NCBI RefSeq assembly: GCF_025698545.1
Contig: NC_068576.1
Location: forward strand, 55,340,094 to 55,404,093
DNA from: Gossypium raimondii
Taxonomy: Eukaryota; Streptophyta; Magnoliopsida; Malvales; Malvaceae
DNA: 64,000 nt
Reading direction: 5' to 3'
Positions 11,950 to 24,900 of the stretch are shown in pieces. The position numbers and the translations under genes are program-made. The notes below the pieces were generated by a model, which was given only the letters and a program-made list of their open reading frames with translations, ran no database searches and was not told the origin of the DNA. How positions within the stretch are numbered: the first letter of the stretch is position 1; each line of letters begins with the position of its first letter.

Positions 11950-14900
11950 ATGAGTGAAAGTGGAACTAGTCAAAGGAAGAAGCGAAAGCGTTTAATTCCG
12001 GTGGTGGAGGAAGTAGGTAAAGATGGGGATCAGCAAATTAAAGCTGGTGATGGGAATAGTGGTGACCAAGGAGATCAAAGTTGGCTCGGTGTAGGTGGTG
12101 GTGGTGGGGGTGTTGAGAGTGTTTTGCAGTGGTTTGGCGAAGATGGTGTGAATGGAGGAGGTGAAGGTTTTAAGCTTTGGGGTGTTGGAAATGAAGGTGG
12201 GTTTGGGCTTGGGATGGATGGGTCTGGTGAAGGTGGTGCTGGATTTGGTGATGATGGTGTGTTTGGGGGTGTGGGTGGGTCTGGTGGGGTTGCATTTGGT
12301 GGAATGGGTCTCGCAGATGGTCTAATGGAAGGCTTATTTGGTGGAGTTTGTGAACCAAACAAGGGTTTCATCAATGTTGGTGGTGAAGTAAGCCAGTTGT
12401 TTGCCGGTGAAGCTGAGTGTAGCAATGTGGGTGGTAATGGTATTCAGGGGTTTCTTGATGAAACCCTTGTTGCTGGTCTGGGAAATGAAGGCAAGCAGGC
12501 TAAGGGTAAGCGTGGTAGGCCAAAGGGTTCAAAGAAAAACAACAACAACAACAAGAAAACTATTGGTGGTGAACATATTATTGAAGGGTTAAGTGATAAT
12601 AAGGTTGAAATGGAAGATCCCCTTAAGCCTAAACGTGGTCGGCCAAAGGGTGCAATGAACAAGAAGAAGAAAACTATTGGTGGTGAACAGATTCTTGAAG
12701 GGTTAAGTGATAACAAGGTTGAAATGGAAGATCCCCTTAAGCCTAAACGTGGTCGGCCAAAGGGTACAATGAAGAAGAAGAAGAGGAAGAAAACTATTGA
12801 TGGTGAACAGAGTATTGAAGTGTTAAGTGATGTCAGGGTTGAAATGGAAGATCCCCTTAAGCCTAAACGTGGTCGGCCAAAGGGTTCAACGAAGAAGAAG
12901 AAGAAAACTATTGGTGATGAACAGAGTATTGAAGGGTTAAGTGATAGCAAGGTTGAAATGGAAGATCCCCTTAAGCCTAAACGTGGTCGGCCAAAGGGTA
13001 CAATGAAGAAGAAGAAGAAGAAGAAGAAAACTATTGGTAGTGAACATTGTATTGTAGGGTTAAGTGATAGCAGGGTTGAAATGGAAAACCCCCTTAAGCC
13101 TAAACGTGGTCGGCCAAAGGGTTCAACGAAGAAGAAGAAGAAGAAAACTATTGGTGGTGAACAAAGTATTGAAGGGTTAAGTGATAGCAAGGTTGAAATG
13201 GAAGATCCCCTTAAGCCTAAACGTGGTCGGCCAAAGGGTACAATGAACAAGAAGAAGAAGAAAACTATTGGTGGTGAGCAGAGTATTGAAGTGTTTAGTA
13301 ATAGCATGGTTGAAATGGAAGATCCCCTTAAAGCCAAGCCTAAACGTGGTCGGCCAAAGGGTTCAAAGAATAAACAGAAAAAGCTTGCTAGTGGAGTTGG
13401 GGCTGATGACAAGGTTGGAAATGAGATTGTTTGTGTGATGGAGAAGCAAGGTCTTGCAATGGGTACTAGTGGTGACAATGTGCAGTTGAACAGTAGGAAT
13501 GGTAAGCCAAAGGTTTCTAAAAATGAGAAGGAAATCATTGTTGAAGAAAACCAAGATATGTCTGGTGAAATTGGGGGTGGTGAAGGTGCAGATGGCATTC
13601 ATAAGAGAGATAATGTTGTTCAACCAAAGAGAAAAGTGGGCCGGGGCCGGCCAAAGGGTTCAAAGAATAAGCCGAAAAGTAGTGATGAGAAACTTGGACT
13701 GTCAAGTGAACAGCAGACCTTTCCGGTTGACATTGTAGGGGGTTATTTTGTTGATAGAGGATTTGGTTTAGTGAGGACTCCCCTTGTAAGGGAGGAAGAT
13801 ATGGTAATGCCTGTTGAAGCTGTTACTTGTGGGGATGCTATTGGCAAGAAGATTGATGGTCGAAGGTGGAATCGTGGCCGACCCAAAGGTTCAAAGAATA
13901 AGAGAAAACGTCCATATTTCTTGATGAAAAAGAGTTGTAGCATTAAGTCTCAGGCTGAGAGAAAACGGTTTGTAGGAAATACTTTGAAGATGAACAAGGG
14001 TATTTCAAGTAAGCATCTTCGAGACAATTTAGGCATGCGGAAGAAAGTGTTAACAGCTGGTGTTCGAGGCCATTTAAACAAGAGAAGAAATGTATTAACA
14101 GCTAATTTTGGCAATGCTCAAAGGAAGAGTAGAACGAGGAAAAAGAATTCTAGCAGTCAATCAGAAAGTTCAGATTCAACAGTGAGTTTTACTTGAACTA
14201 TTTTTTCAGATTACTGATGAGATTTGTAACTGGGATAACTAAACCACTAAGCATTACGCACAATATGCTAATTCATTAACTTATAAATTAGACCATGCTT
14301 TGTTGTTAAAAGGAAAGCTCTAAACTTCAAAGAACTGAATTGAAGATTTTGTCTGACTTTATGAACTGGTAGCAGTTATAGCAGTTATAGTTTCTTTACT
14401 TTGCTAAATGTTTCTTGTATAGTGTAGAACTGGGTAAAGAAATAAACAGCTATTGTATGGTGGAGAATTGCATTATTTCTTAGAGAGTATCTTTTTTTTT
14501 TTTTGTTCTTGGAAGGAAATTGAGTTCTGAGAGTAGTATGAGATGGGAATAGATATCATAAGTTGTTTGGTTATGGAACCATCAGGAAGGGGCCACATTT
14601 TATCTATAAAATGACTGGAAAAGTTGTATGCACTTTGAAAGTTTCTATTCAATTGTCTAGGCTAAATTTCATGGTAAGATCACACTGTTTGAATGTCTTG
14701 ATTCCAATTCCTGGTGACAATTTATTATTACAGCTTGATTATGCAAGCCAGAAGAGAGTGAAGAGGGCTTTCAAGAGGGGTTTTATGTGCCACCAGTGCT
14801 GGAAGAGTGACAAGAGTGTTGTCAATTGTTCCAGTTGCAACAGAAAACGATATTGCGTTGAGTGCCTTGCAAAATGGTTATTACATCTTGAAAAACTCAT

Positions 14901-17900
14901 TTTCCTGTTGTATATAAGAACTTTCTTCATCTGTGTATTGATATTTCATCAGACCATTGTTTTATGACCAGCTGAACTCTGATTTTCTTTTTGCCGATCA
15001 ATTCTGTAAATATGGAGTGGGTTTTATCTCCTGTTTCTAATGCCACTACAAATGATTGATTACAGGTATCCGGAGAAAACAAGAGAGGATGTAGAAGTTT
15101 CTTGTCCATTTTGTCGAGGCAATTGTAATTGCAGATTATGCCTCAGAGAGAAGTTAGCTGTCATGGTATGTGCCTTCCATTAATTTTCTTCTTTCTGTTC
15201 CATTTTCTAAACTAAAGGGACTTTACATGCTGATGCCAACAACAATGAAGCCTTGTACTACTACTTGGCTCAAACTCGAAGCATAGTGCTCTACTTAGGA
15301 CCATTTTTTAGTGAGAGCAATACAAGCAAGGGCTTTCTGAATAGTTCTATCTCATGTTTGACATCAGCATAACCATCTTTGACATCAGCATCATCCATAA
15401 AATCATATCTCCTAGCATGAGCATTAGTTAGGTCTTTGTTTCATGTTCAAGCTACTTTAAATTTGTCTCCTAGTATATATTCTGATGTCAAATGAACCAT
15501 GCTAATTTGACAGGATGAGCATGAGGTAGCAGATACAAATATTAAACTGCAGAAGTTGCTTTATTTGCTACATGAAATTCTGCCTCTGCTTCGACATATA
15601 CAACAGGAGCAACATGCTGAACTAGAGGTGGAAGCCAGTATACATGGTACTGTAATGTGATATGTCTGGTTTTTGTAAGTTTTGGTTTTTATACTAGATG
15701 ATGCTTCGAAATGCTAAGTGATGTATGCCTTCCTTTGCCATAGGTGTGCAATTGACAGAACAGGACATAATGGTATCAGTGATAGATGATGATGATCGAG
15801 TGTATTGGTATCACCTCATGCTCTTTGATACCAAGGAGAAACTTATGGTTTTTGTTATGTTATGTTACGTTTTTGCCCCTAAATTGAAAATCTCATGTCA
15901 TATTAGTTACTTGGAAACAGCTTACATTCTTTACCATATTAATCTGTGTGCTTATCTTATATTTAAACTAGTAGGAAGATGCGAAAAAGGGTTATCCTAG
16001 GATAGTGCCGATTTGATGAAAATCAAAACCAAAACCAATTCACACCATTAAGAAACTTAACTCTTATTAGTTGATCTTTTCTTTGTAGTACTTAGTAATG
16101 GGTTGTATATTGTTAATGATATGCATCAACCTTGATGGATCTTGTTGTCTTCTACTATTGTGTATATTATCATGTGGTTATGAATTTGCATCTAAAGATA
16201 TGCAAAAGGGATTTTTATTGTTATTAATAATTTGCAGACATGGCTATTGTTTTTCCTACTATAATGACTATGAATGTTTCCTTCCTTGACAGTGACAATT
16301 GCAATACATCCATTGTCAATTTCCATAGAAGCTGCCCTGATTGTTTATATGATCTATGTATCACATGCTGTCATGAACTTAGAAAAGGGTCTCAGCCTGG
16401 AGGGAATGAAGCAAAATCTTCTCACCAGCTGTCTGCTAAAAGAGTAAATAGTCGAGCTATGGGTTCAGATGACCAGATTCCTGCAGTGGCAGCAAGAAAT
16501 GATTGGAGAGCTGAGGAAGATGGTAGGATTCCTTGTCCTCCAAATGGAAAGGGTGGTTGTGGTCGTGAGACACTTTCACTGAGACGCTTATTTGAAACTA
16601 ATTCAGTTGAGCAACTGATTCAGAGTGCTGAGGAGCTCACCATTAATTTTCAGTTACCTGATATCGAGTTTTCTCAAGGCTGTTCTTTGTGTCAAACCAG
16701 CTGCTCTGCAGGAAATGAAGCAAAAAACTTTGAAGTAAGGCAGGCAGCTCATAGAGAGAAAAGTCATGACAATTTTGTGTACTGCCCGAATGTAATGCAG
16801 TTGGAAGACAATAGCATTCAGCATTTTCAAACTCATTGGATGCGAGGTGAACCTGTTATTGTTAGAAATGTCCTTGAAAAAAGTTCTGGTCTTAGTTGGG
16901 AACCATTGGTTATGTGGAGAGCTTTTATAGGTGCAAAAAAGATATTAAAAGAGGAGGCTAAGAGGGTTAAAGCAATTGATTGCTTGGACTGGTGTGAGGT
17001 ACTTTTTTCATCTTTAGTATGTTTAAAGGCATCTTTGTGATTCCAGGGTTTCTTTTTACTGGTCCTCTAATTTCACTTCTTTCCTCTTTTTTGTCTTTTG
17101 TTCTTAATGCTGCAGGTTGAAGTAAATATTCTTCGGTTCTTCAAAGGCTACATGGAGGGTCGGTGGTACAAGAATGGATGGCCGGAGATGTTGAAGTTGA
17201 AGGATTGGCCTGCTACAAATTCATTTGAAGAGTGTTTGCCAAGGCATGCTGCTGAATTTATTGCTATGCTTCCTTTTAAAGATTATACTCATCCAAATTC
17301 CGGAATCCTGAATCTTGCTACTAAACTTCCTGCTGTGTTGAAGCCGGATTTGGGACCAAAAACGTACATTGCTTATGGATCTTTGAAAGAACTTGGCCGA
17401 GGTGATTCGGTGACAAAACTACATTGTGACATTTCTGATGCGGTATGGAATACTCTTTAGAATAACGGTAAAAGCACCATAGAGGCCGCTGTATAAGAGT
17501 CAAATTGCATTTTGCCCCCTCTACTAAAAAATGGGCAAATTAGTCCCTATACAGATCAAAGTGCAATTTAGTCCTTTTTGTTAAAAATTTCATCTATTTG
17601 TACCGTTAAAAATTGGTGTCTAATGGAATAATCAGGAAGTGAGACTTGGCGTGCTACTTGTACTTCATACTGACGTACAGAGACTAATTTTTAATTGTTG
17701 AAATGGATGGAATTTTTAATAGGACCAGTTTGCTCTTAGATCTATGTACAACGACTAATTTGCCCACTTTTTTAGTAGAGGGAGCAAAATGCAATCTGAC
17801 TCCTATTAAGGGGCCCCAATGACACTTTTACCTTAGAATAACTCTTGTTAAAGTTTATATACAAGGCATTGTTGCTTCCACCAAGGTTTTTAATTTTTCT

Positions 17901-19909
17901 CATTGCTATTCTTTTGTTCATTGGATCAACTTGTTGATTTGAGATTCACATATAAGAAAATCCTTTTCTTAAATTGTCCTTAAGTTTTGATCGAACTTTC
18001 ATGTCCCAAAGCACACACATTTGGCTTTTTAAAACTACAAATGTTCAAACTAATCCTCATTCCTCGATTTAATCTTTGACTTGCTAAAGTTACAACTTTG
18101 TCCCGGGATGATTTTATTTCACTATAAAAGTTTGAGCAGCTTTTCTGCTTCCACTCCCTTTTTTAAGATTTTGATAATCATGTAAGTTGACTTTTTACAT
18201 TAATGTTATTGTCATATTTCTCTTCTTTTCTTTGCCACTTTGGATCAGTAATGCCCAACTTTTCTCATTTTCCTATGTAGGTTAATGTGCTAACTCACAC
18301 AACCAATGTGAATCTGCCATGGCAGAGCAAAATCATAGATGAATTGCAGAAGGCATATGATGCTGAAAACTTGCATACACGCTGTTGTGGTCAGAGACGG
18401 AAGGTGCCACAGATATTTGGAAGAAAGCGGAAAAAGAGACGTCATAAAGATGAAAGAAAGAATCCTGAAATGATGTGTAATCAAGAACATAATGACAACA
18501 TTGTGGGAAAAACGCATAATTCCGATGAGGAAAGTTCTCTTAATGGAATTGATTTAGGGTCTGTAAGACTTGATACAAATATGATTAGAGAGTCTGTTAC
18601 AGAAAACCTGTGTTCAGAGAATGAACTCGGTGGTGCTGTTTGGGATATTTTCCGGAGGGAGGATGTACCCAAGTTAATTGAGTACTTACAGAAGCATCAC
18701 AAAGAATTCTATCACATTAGTAATCTTCCCGTGAATTTTGTGCGCATCATGCCTTCTTATGTCATTGTCCATTAGGATTTATATTTTTAGAAATTATTCT
18801 AAATTGATGTGCAACATGTGCTTTAGGTTATTCATCCTATTCATGATCAGACCCTTTATCTCACTGAAAGACATAAAAGGCAGCTGAAGGAGGAGTTCAG
18901 TAAGAAAATTTTTTATTTGAAAGTTATTTTCATTACATTAAATCAACTGTTATCTTTTTAATGGCAAGTTGGTGAACAGATGTTGAACCTTGGACATTTG
19001 AGCAACATGTTGGTGAAGCTGTTTTCATTCCCGCGGGATGCCCTCATCAAGTAAGAAATAGACAGGTGAGGTTCCTTTGGTTTTCACTAGGCCTCAAAAA
19101 ACCTATCTTTCTTACACGAACTGGTTGTAGCTTTTTGTTTCTCTGAGGTAGTTTCGAGTGTCTGAGCTCAAACACTGACCTCTATTTAAATGTTAAGATC
19201 CATTTGATTATATAATCAGTATCCGTAATTCTGCATAAATCTCGTTCACCTTTTGATGTTGGCTTTACGTGTTACTTCTCTTTTTTTCCAGTCATGCATT
19301 AAAGTAGCCCTTGATTTTGTGTCCCCTGAAAATGTGCAAGAGTGTATAAGATTGACGGAGGAGTTTCGCTTGCTTCCAAAAAGCCATAGAGCTAAGGAAG
19401 ATAAACTGGAGGTACATGTAAAATTTACACTACATATTAAACTCTCTGCACAGAAAACATAATGTGTACAGGCAGATGAAGGTAAAAATATCATGGAGGT
19501 CCTTGTACTAGGAGTCGGATTGCATTTTGTCCCTTTTATTTAGAAAATGGGCAAATTAGTTCCTTAAAAGCAGAAGAGGATAAATTTTTAACAGAAAGGA
19601 CCAATTTGTTCTTTGATCTAACTTGTAGGACTAATTTGCCCATTTTTTGAGTAAAGGGGGCAAAATGCAATCCTAATACAAGGGCCTCCAGAGTACTTTT
19701 ACTCATTATTGTTCATTAGACAATTACATATGTTTGTCAACTGAATATGAAATCTGACATTCTTTTTCGGTGTTCGATTCCATGCAAAGTTGACTGCTTT
19801 AATCGACTCACTATAAAGATGTTTTTTTGTATAGGTAAAGAAGATGGCGGTATATGCAGCAACCCTTGCAGTAAGTGAGGCCAAAGATCTGAGTACAAAA
19901 CTCAAGTAA
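11950..19909 (+). CDS. JMJ25: KDM3-type JmjC histone H3K9 demethylase with AT-hook array (JMJ25/IBM1-like)
   Basis: Twelve coding exons, all GT-AG: 11950-14181, 14734-14876, 15066-15165, 15514-15646, 15744-15807, 16293-16998, 17116-17442, 18281-18739, 18827-18899, 18980-19065, 19292-19411, 19835-19909; 1,505 aa. Exon 1 (744 aa) holds a Gly-rich stretch, then ten RGRPKG AT-hooks. A Cys-rich RING-like finger follows (about 763-815: [30 protein letters not shown]), then a second Cys cluster ([20 protein letters not shown], about 890-925). The JmjC domain is split over exons 7-11. The iron-binding triad is intact: His1229 and Asp1231 (LHCDISDA) and His1435 (GCPHQV); a lysine in SCIKVAL may contact 2-oxoglutarate. 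A Lys/Arg-rich linker interrupts the domain (about 1255-1350). Known family role: removal of H3K9me1/2 from gene bodies. Orthology to IBM1, JMJ25 or a sister gene is not settled; catalytic competence is inferred from the residues. Introns 7 and 11 carry MITEs. Confidence 0.88.
12559..13383 (+). repeat. Seven-unit coding minisatellite encoding AT-hooks
   Basis: Inside exon 1 of the JmjC gene, seven head-to-tail units of roughly 114-123 bp encode [13 protein letters not shown]-type text, then [16 protein letters not shown] and a lysine run. Units differ mainly in the number of AAG codons in the lysine run and a few substitutions. One further AT-hook precedes the array and two follow it (near 13640 and 13870). 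All length changes are multiples of three, so the frame is kept. Confidence 0.92.
17467..17832. mobile_element. MITE, GGTAAAAGTACC family, in intron 7 of the JmjC gene
   Basis: The 366-bp element starts GGTAAAAGCACCATAGAGG and ends in CCAATGACACTTTTACC, which are inverted copies. Identical 10-bp direct repeats TTAGAATAAC flank it (17457-17466 and 17833-17842). Its halves pair along most of their length ('atgggcaaattagtccct' against 'gactaatttgcccac'). It lies 24 bp inside the intron after exon 7, between the exon with the first two iron ligands and the exons with the third. Confidence 0.85.
19481..19702. mobile_element. Short MITE of the GGTAAAAGTACC family in intron 11 of the JmjC gene
   Basis: This 222-bp copy starts GGTAAAAATATCATGGAGG and ends CCTCCAGAGTACTTTTAC. 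It keeps 'gcattttgtccc', 'atgggcaaattagt' and their inverted partners but lacks the central ~140 bp of the full-length copies. I see no certain TSD. Confidence 0.75.
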
Positions 19910-21000
19910 GGTCATGTTTGCTCTTCATTCACCTCTTATATCCTACCGTGATTGTGTAGTTTTTGTAAAGAATGTGCTTTGCGATAGTTGTTAGATGACC
20001 TGTTTAAGTAGTAGCAGCTACGCTGAAGTAGCTAGCCAGCTCAAATGAATGTGTTTTTGACTCGAGTAAGTTCACCATATCTTTACTTAGCACTTAGCAT
20101 GGAAGCTTCACCATCTGCAAAAATACGCAGATTCCTTAGAGAGCTTCCTTTTAACTACTAGAGGGAATTTTCAGTATCTGATAAAATTTAAGATTCCTTG
20201 AAGCTTTGCTGTTACTACAATTTGATGGTAACCAATTATAACATAAATGCATAGAACTGATTTCATGCACAAAGGCAAAAATGACCATAAATCCGACATA
20301 TTTTGATACCAGAAAGCCAACATGGCAATCGGTACGCTCCAATTTACAAATACCATTATGTTTGAGTTATATTCAAGTGCATTGTCGTGTTATGTTCTGC
20401 TTCGAATCATTTACAGACGAACTCTGTGTGCATAGGGACTTTATTGAAATATTGAATAGTATACAAGCCAAATGGTACTATTTGTTTGCCAACAAAAATG
20501 TCTTCATGCATCCATGTTGTCTTGTAAAGAGCATCCTGGTCTGTTTTGTAATGGATGTGGATCAAAATTGTAAAATTTAAACTTGACTTGATGGAATCAA
20601 TGCTTTACATACATGGACAAATAAGGGATTTACTACTTTTATTACAGATTCCTACACTTTATTTGCTGTTGTCTGCAATTCCCATCTTTGGTTAGTGTGT
20701 TAATTAAGACGAGAAAATCATTGAATTGGCTTGATGGGTTTTGTTTTCTTTTTATCCATTCTAGTCACCATCCGAAAATAAAAGGGGTAAGCTATGAAAA
20801 TCCTACCGACATGAATAAGATCCATTACCAGAATCCTAATCTTTTTGTATGTAAAGCTTGGACCAAAATGTAAGGCTGCCAAATCCCATGACGATTCAAA
20901 AGATTAGGAATATATCCCTCTTGTTAGGCAGACTTTTTGGCCATTCGATTATAAAAATGCAAATTAGACCTTAAAGAAACCATTTTACAAAGCAATGCTC
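19910..21000. other. JmjC 3' flank and intergenic DNA
   Basis: Probably contains the JmjC 3'UTR. The 99-codon frame at 20281-20580 is not recognisable as a protein and I do not call it. No repeat with clear ends before about 21000. Confidence 0.4.
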
Positions 21001-21350
21001 AAATTATATCCGATTGTATTTCGTCTTTTTACACTTAAAAAATGAGTAAATTAGTTCTTGCATGTTAAATCAAAGAGCAAATCAGTCTTTCTTTTTAAAA
21101 ATTTCATCTATTTGTACCGTAAGAAATTGGCGTGACTAATGGAATAATTAGATAGTGGCATATGGCACACCATGCGTATCTTATATTGATATACAAGAAC
21201 TAACTTTTGATAGTAGAAATAGACGAAATTTTTAATGGGATTAGTGCTTTTTCATTTAACATATAAGAATTAATTTATCTTCTTTTTTGAGTAAATGAGT
21301 AAAATACAATCCCACTTTTAATATACAAATCTTGATGAGTATTTTTTTAA
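21000..21350. repeat. Eroded MITE of the GGTAAAAGTACC family
   Basis: Contains 'atgagtaaattagttcttgc', 'catgttaaatcaaagagcaaatcagtc', 'aatttcatctatttgtaccg' and the central 'ggcacaccatgcgtatc' phrase, followed by inverted partners. The ends are too decayed to set exactly. Confidence 0.6.
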
Positions 21351-21907
21351 ACACGACTTAGTTAATAGTAAATTAATTGTATTTGGTTATTTTAATTATT
21401 CACATTATTTGTTTTAAATTAAAAAATTAGAGTTTTACTCATTTTTAAATTTAAATTCAAATTTATTCTAATTAAATTTTTATGTTATTAACTTATTACA
21501 AACTATTTTAAAATTTTAATTCTTATCTCTTTACAGTTACCAAATTCAGACAATGTTATCCATTTGGGAAAATTAAAAAAATACAAAAGTTTTAATAAAT
21601 CCCAATATTTTATTGTTTGAATACGACGTCGTCGTGTAAGCAGATTACCCTTTTACCCCTGGATATCTGGGCAGAAAATCCAAATTCATCTTGTTCACTT
21701 CAATGTCTTCTTCCCAACAAAAAGTCCCATTCAAGTACATGATAATTCCAGAATCTAAGCAAAACCCAATTCAATTCAGCCCTCAAATTCTCAAATCCCT
21801 CTAAAAAAGATTCATCTTAAGGAACCTTTCTTATGAACCCTAAACTCTTTACCATTTGACCCCCCAATTTCTCAAACCCTCTAAAAAGGATTATCTTTTT
21901 TTTTTCC
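21351..21907 (+). promoter_or_regulatory. Upstream region of the ClpX gene
   Basis: AT-rich to about 21600, then less so. A GACGTC palindrome (21625-21630, within a TACGACGTCGTCGT run) is a possible bZIP-type ACGT element. CT-rich leader-like sequence precedes the ATG at 21908. No certain TATA box. Assignment as promoter rests on position and the ACGT core only. Confidence 0.3.
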
Positions 21908-24900
21908 ATGGCTGCATTCAGATGCAAACCTTCGGCCGAAACAGCCTCTTTAACGGTCTCTCAGTTCAGGCATTTTCTATCTAATTACATGCACTATGGT
22001 CGCATGGCTAGTTCCTCTCACTGTACCACCATCCGCAACAAATGGGATGACCACTTTGTCAACACTCCTTATCATTTCACTTCTTTCAAGCCCGTCTCGC
22101 TTCGTGGCGAACTCGTCGAAAAGGGTTCTCGGTTTTTGGATATTAGGAGGAACTCCCACGATTTAAGCAAGGATGTCGATAGAGAATTGAGAGAGAAACT
22201 GGGTTGTAATAGTTTTAGGGTATTGAGTTCTTATGGGGACCCACCGGAGGTTTGGCAGCCACCTGGTGATGGGATTGCGATCCGGGTTAGTGGGGTTAAT
22301 TTGGGCCGTGGTGGCGGCGGCGGCGGAGCTGGAGGAGGAGGAGGAGGAGGAGGAGGGCCGACTGCTGGTTCTGGAGGCGGTTTTGGGTCGGATTCAAAGG
22401 ATGGCTGTTGGGGAGGATCTAATTTGGGGCATAATTTTCCTACACCCAAAGAGATTTGTAAAGGATTGGATAAGTTTGTGATTGGGCAAGAGAAGGCAAA
22501 GAAGGTGATTGTTAATAAATTGTGTTATTGGCATTGGGGTTATTGTTTTTATTACTACTACAGTTCAACAGAAAATGGGTTATTGAAAACTATGAAAGTA
22601 ATTGGGAATTAGAAACTGTATTGACTGATAAGTTCCTTAATAATATTTGATTGGTTTGAAGTTATATACATATCATTATCTTAATTTGTAGTGATATTCT
22701 AACACCAAGTTATGCTATGCATTTCTCTTAGAGTTTGATATTGCCTTTGTTGGGTATGGTTTTAAACTTATAATCATTGATTAGGTGGTAAATGTTGAAT
22801 AATAACAATGTTCTTAGAGCTACATAGGATGTAAACATTCTTCTACATTTTGTTTTCTGGTCTAATGTTATGCCATTAATGCAGGTTCTATCAGTGGCAG
22901 TGTACAACCACTATATGAGAATCTACCATGAGTCATCGCAAAAACGGTTAGTTTGGCAACTTCAAGATATGCGGTTCTTGTTTTAATCTGCTTCCTTCTT
23001 TTCATTGCTGCAATTGTAAATTCATAATATAGATTGTTAAGGAAGTTAATTGTTAAACATGCGGCTCTGCATATGTCCAAAAACAATTCTAGTTCTCATT
23101 ATAAGATGAAACTGTGAGAATGTTTAAAACTTTGAGGAAAAAAGAAAAGAGAAGGAAAGGAAAATGACATAGCAATACACATTAACATTTAGCATATCCA
23201 AGGTCTTTAGATATGGTTTATTCTAAATAGTTGTGATTAGTCAAGTTGCTATACCAGTATTGTCTAGTGAGTTTCGAGCATGGTATGGATACCTCTGAAG
23301 TCTGAACTACCAAGTTACCTTACAAAAGTTGGTAGCTGTGTTTTCTTCTAGTGTGCACATCCTTTGTCTCTGTCTCTGCATGTGCTTCTTGTTTACTGTG
23401 TTTCTTAAGGGAATATCAGTTATTAACATGTTTCCTTGGTAAGCTAGGTCTGCAGGAGATTCAGGTAGCGATATTGCATATGTACTAGATGATGATATAG
23501 TGGAACTGGAGAAAAGTAACATTCTTTTAATGGGGCCAACAGGGTCAGGTAATTTTTTGTTATACTTGGTGTTGAAGTTGAAATTCTACTTCTAAATTTG
23601 CACTTTGTGATTGTTAACTGTTTGTCCTAGGTTCTTTTCAAGAGAGAGATTCTTTTTTGCGTTGCATTTTTCTTTATATATCACAATGTCTTTCTCTTTA
23701 TTTTATCAAAACATTTAAATTGAGGTGTGAGAATTCATTGACCTCCCACTTTTGCTTTATTATGTTTTACTACAATTTTTATGTTTTTACTTGTTTTCTA
23801 GCTAATTCTACAATATTTTGGGTAGATTCAGTATTTATTTGACCATAAACATCTCTATATTCTGTTACTATTCTTACATGCTCCCTTTTGACGTTTTCTC
23901 AAGGACAGGGAAAACATTACTTGCCAAAACCTTGGCCCGCTTTGTGAATGTTCCTTTTGTTATTGCAGATGCTACTACCTTGACGCAGGCAAGCTGCTGA
24001 TTCTTGATTGTTGTTAATAAATGTTCTTGTACTTACCTGCTTAAATGAATTTATTTCCTCTAAATGTGCTTTTCACTTTCATTTTATTAGCTGTGAAATA
24101 AGCAACTTTCGTTCCTTAATTTAGTGTAAAAGCCTTCACAAGTCACGGAGTATATATATATATATATTGTGTGTGTTTAATGTGCTTCTAGGAATAGGAT
24201 TCGTTATTTGTTTTCTCAGTGTACAAGCCTAACGATCTTTGTTTAGTATTATTTAATACCAGATTTTGATGCTCTTTTGTCAGTGCCCTGTGCCCCCCCT
24301 CCATGGGGTTTATCTTTTTGCCACACATCAACTATAGACAAGTCATGATAAATTTGAACTTCATCAGCCTTTTTTATTTGATAAATACACATGTTTTTAT
24401 ATGTCGTAAAAATATTTCATCACTGATTATTCCTCGTTTTTGAAATTTGGTTATTTATATTTATGTTGCATGGAACTGAGTTATGTTTTCATATGCTATA
24501 TGCAGGCAGGGTATGTAGGCGAAGATGTTGAATCTATATTATACAAGCTCCTTGTGGTAAATTCAAGAGCCTTATGTACACTAAATGAATTAAAAGCTTT
24601 GAAGTGCAAGTACTTTTTCCATTTTACAGTGCTTTAATGGCATGTTTTTGCTATCTTCAATGGGGTTAGCTTTCATATCTATGGAAGAAAATAAGCTTTG
24701 GCATTAGATAGGACTTCATACAATCAACTTTAAAGTTGCATTAGTAAAAGTGAAAATTATTAAATTCAATTGTAGTGAGGCCAGTGTAATATAAATGGGG
24801 TTTTGTTTGCTCTTATGCCTGTTCTTGATTCATAACCCCTTTATGAATTTCCTTTTATATGCCTTTTCAGGTTGCTGACTATAATGTTGCAGCTGCACAG

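Noticed and set aside
12075-12425. Pro/Ser-rich minus frame opposite the Gly-rich part of the JmjC exon 1
   Set aside because: Antisense of GGT/GGA glycine codons; no independent support.
12559-13383. CRISPR-like appearance of regularly spaced repeats
   Set aside because: The units are coding, contiguous and in frame within a plant gene; there are no spacers.
12444-13598. 384-codon minus-strand frame opposite the AT-hook array
   Set aside because: It is the antisense shadow of the repetitive exon 1 of the JmjC gene; its Phe runs are the reverse of AAG lysine codons.
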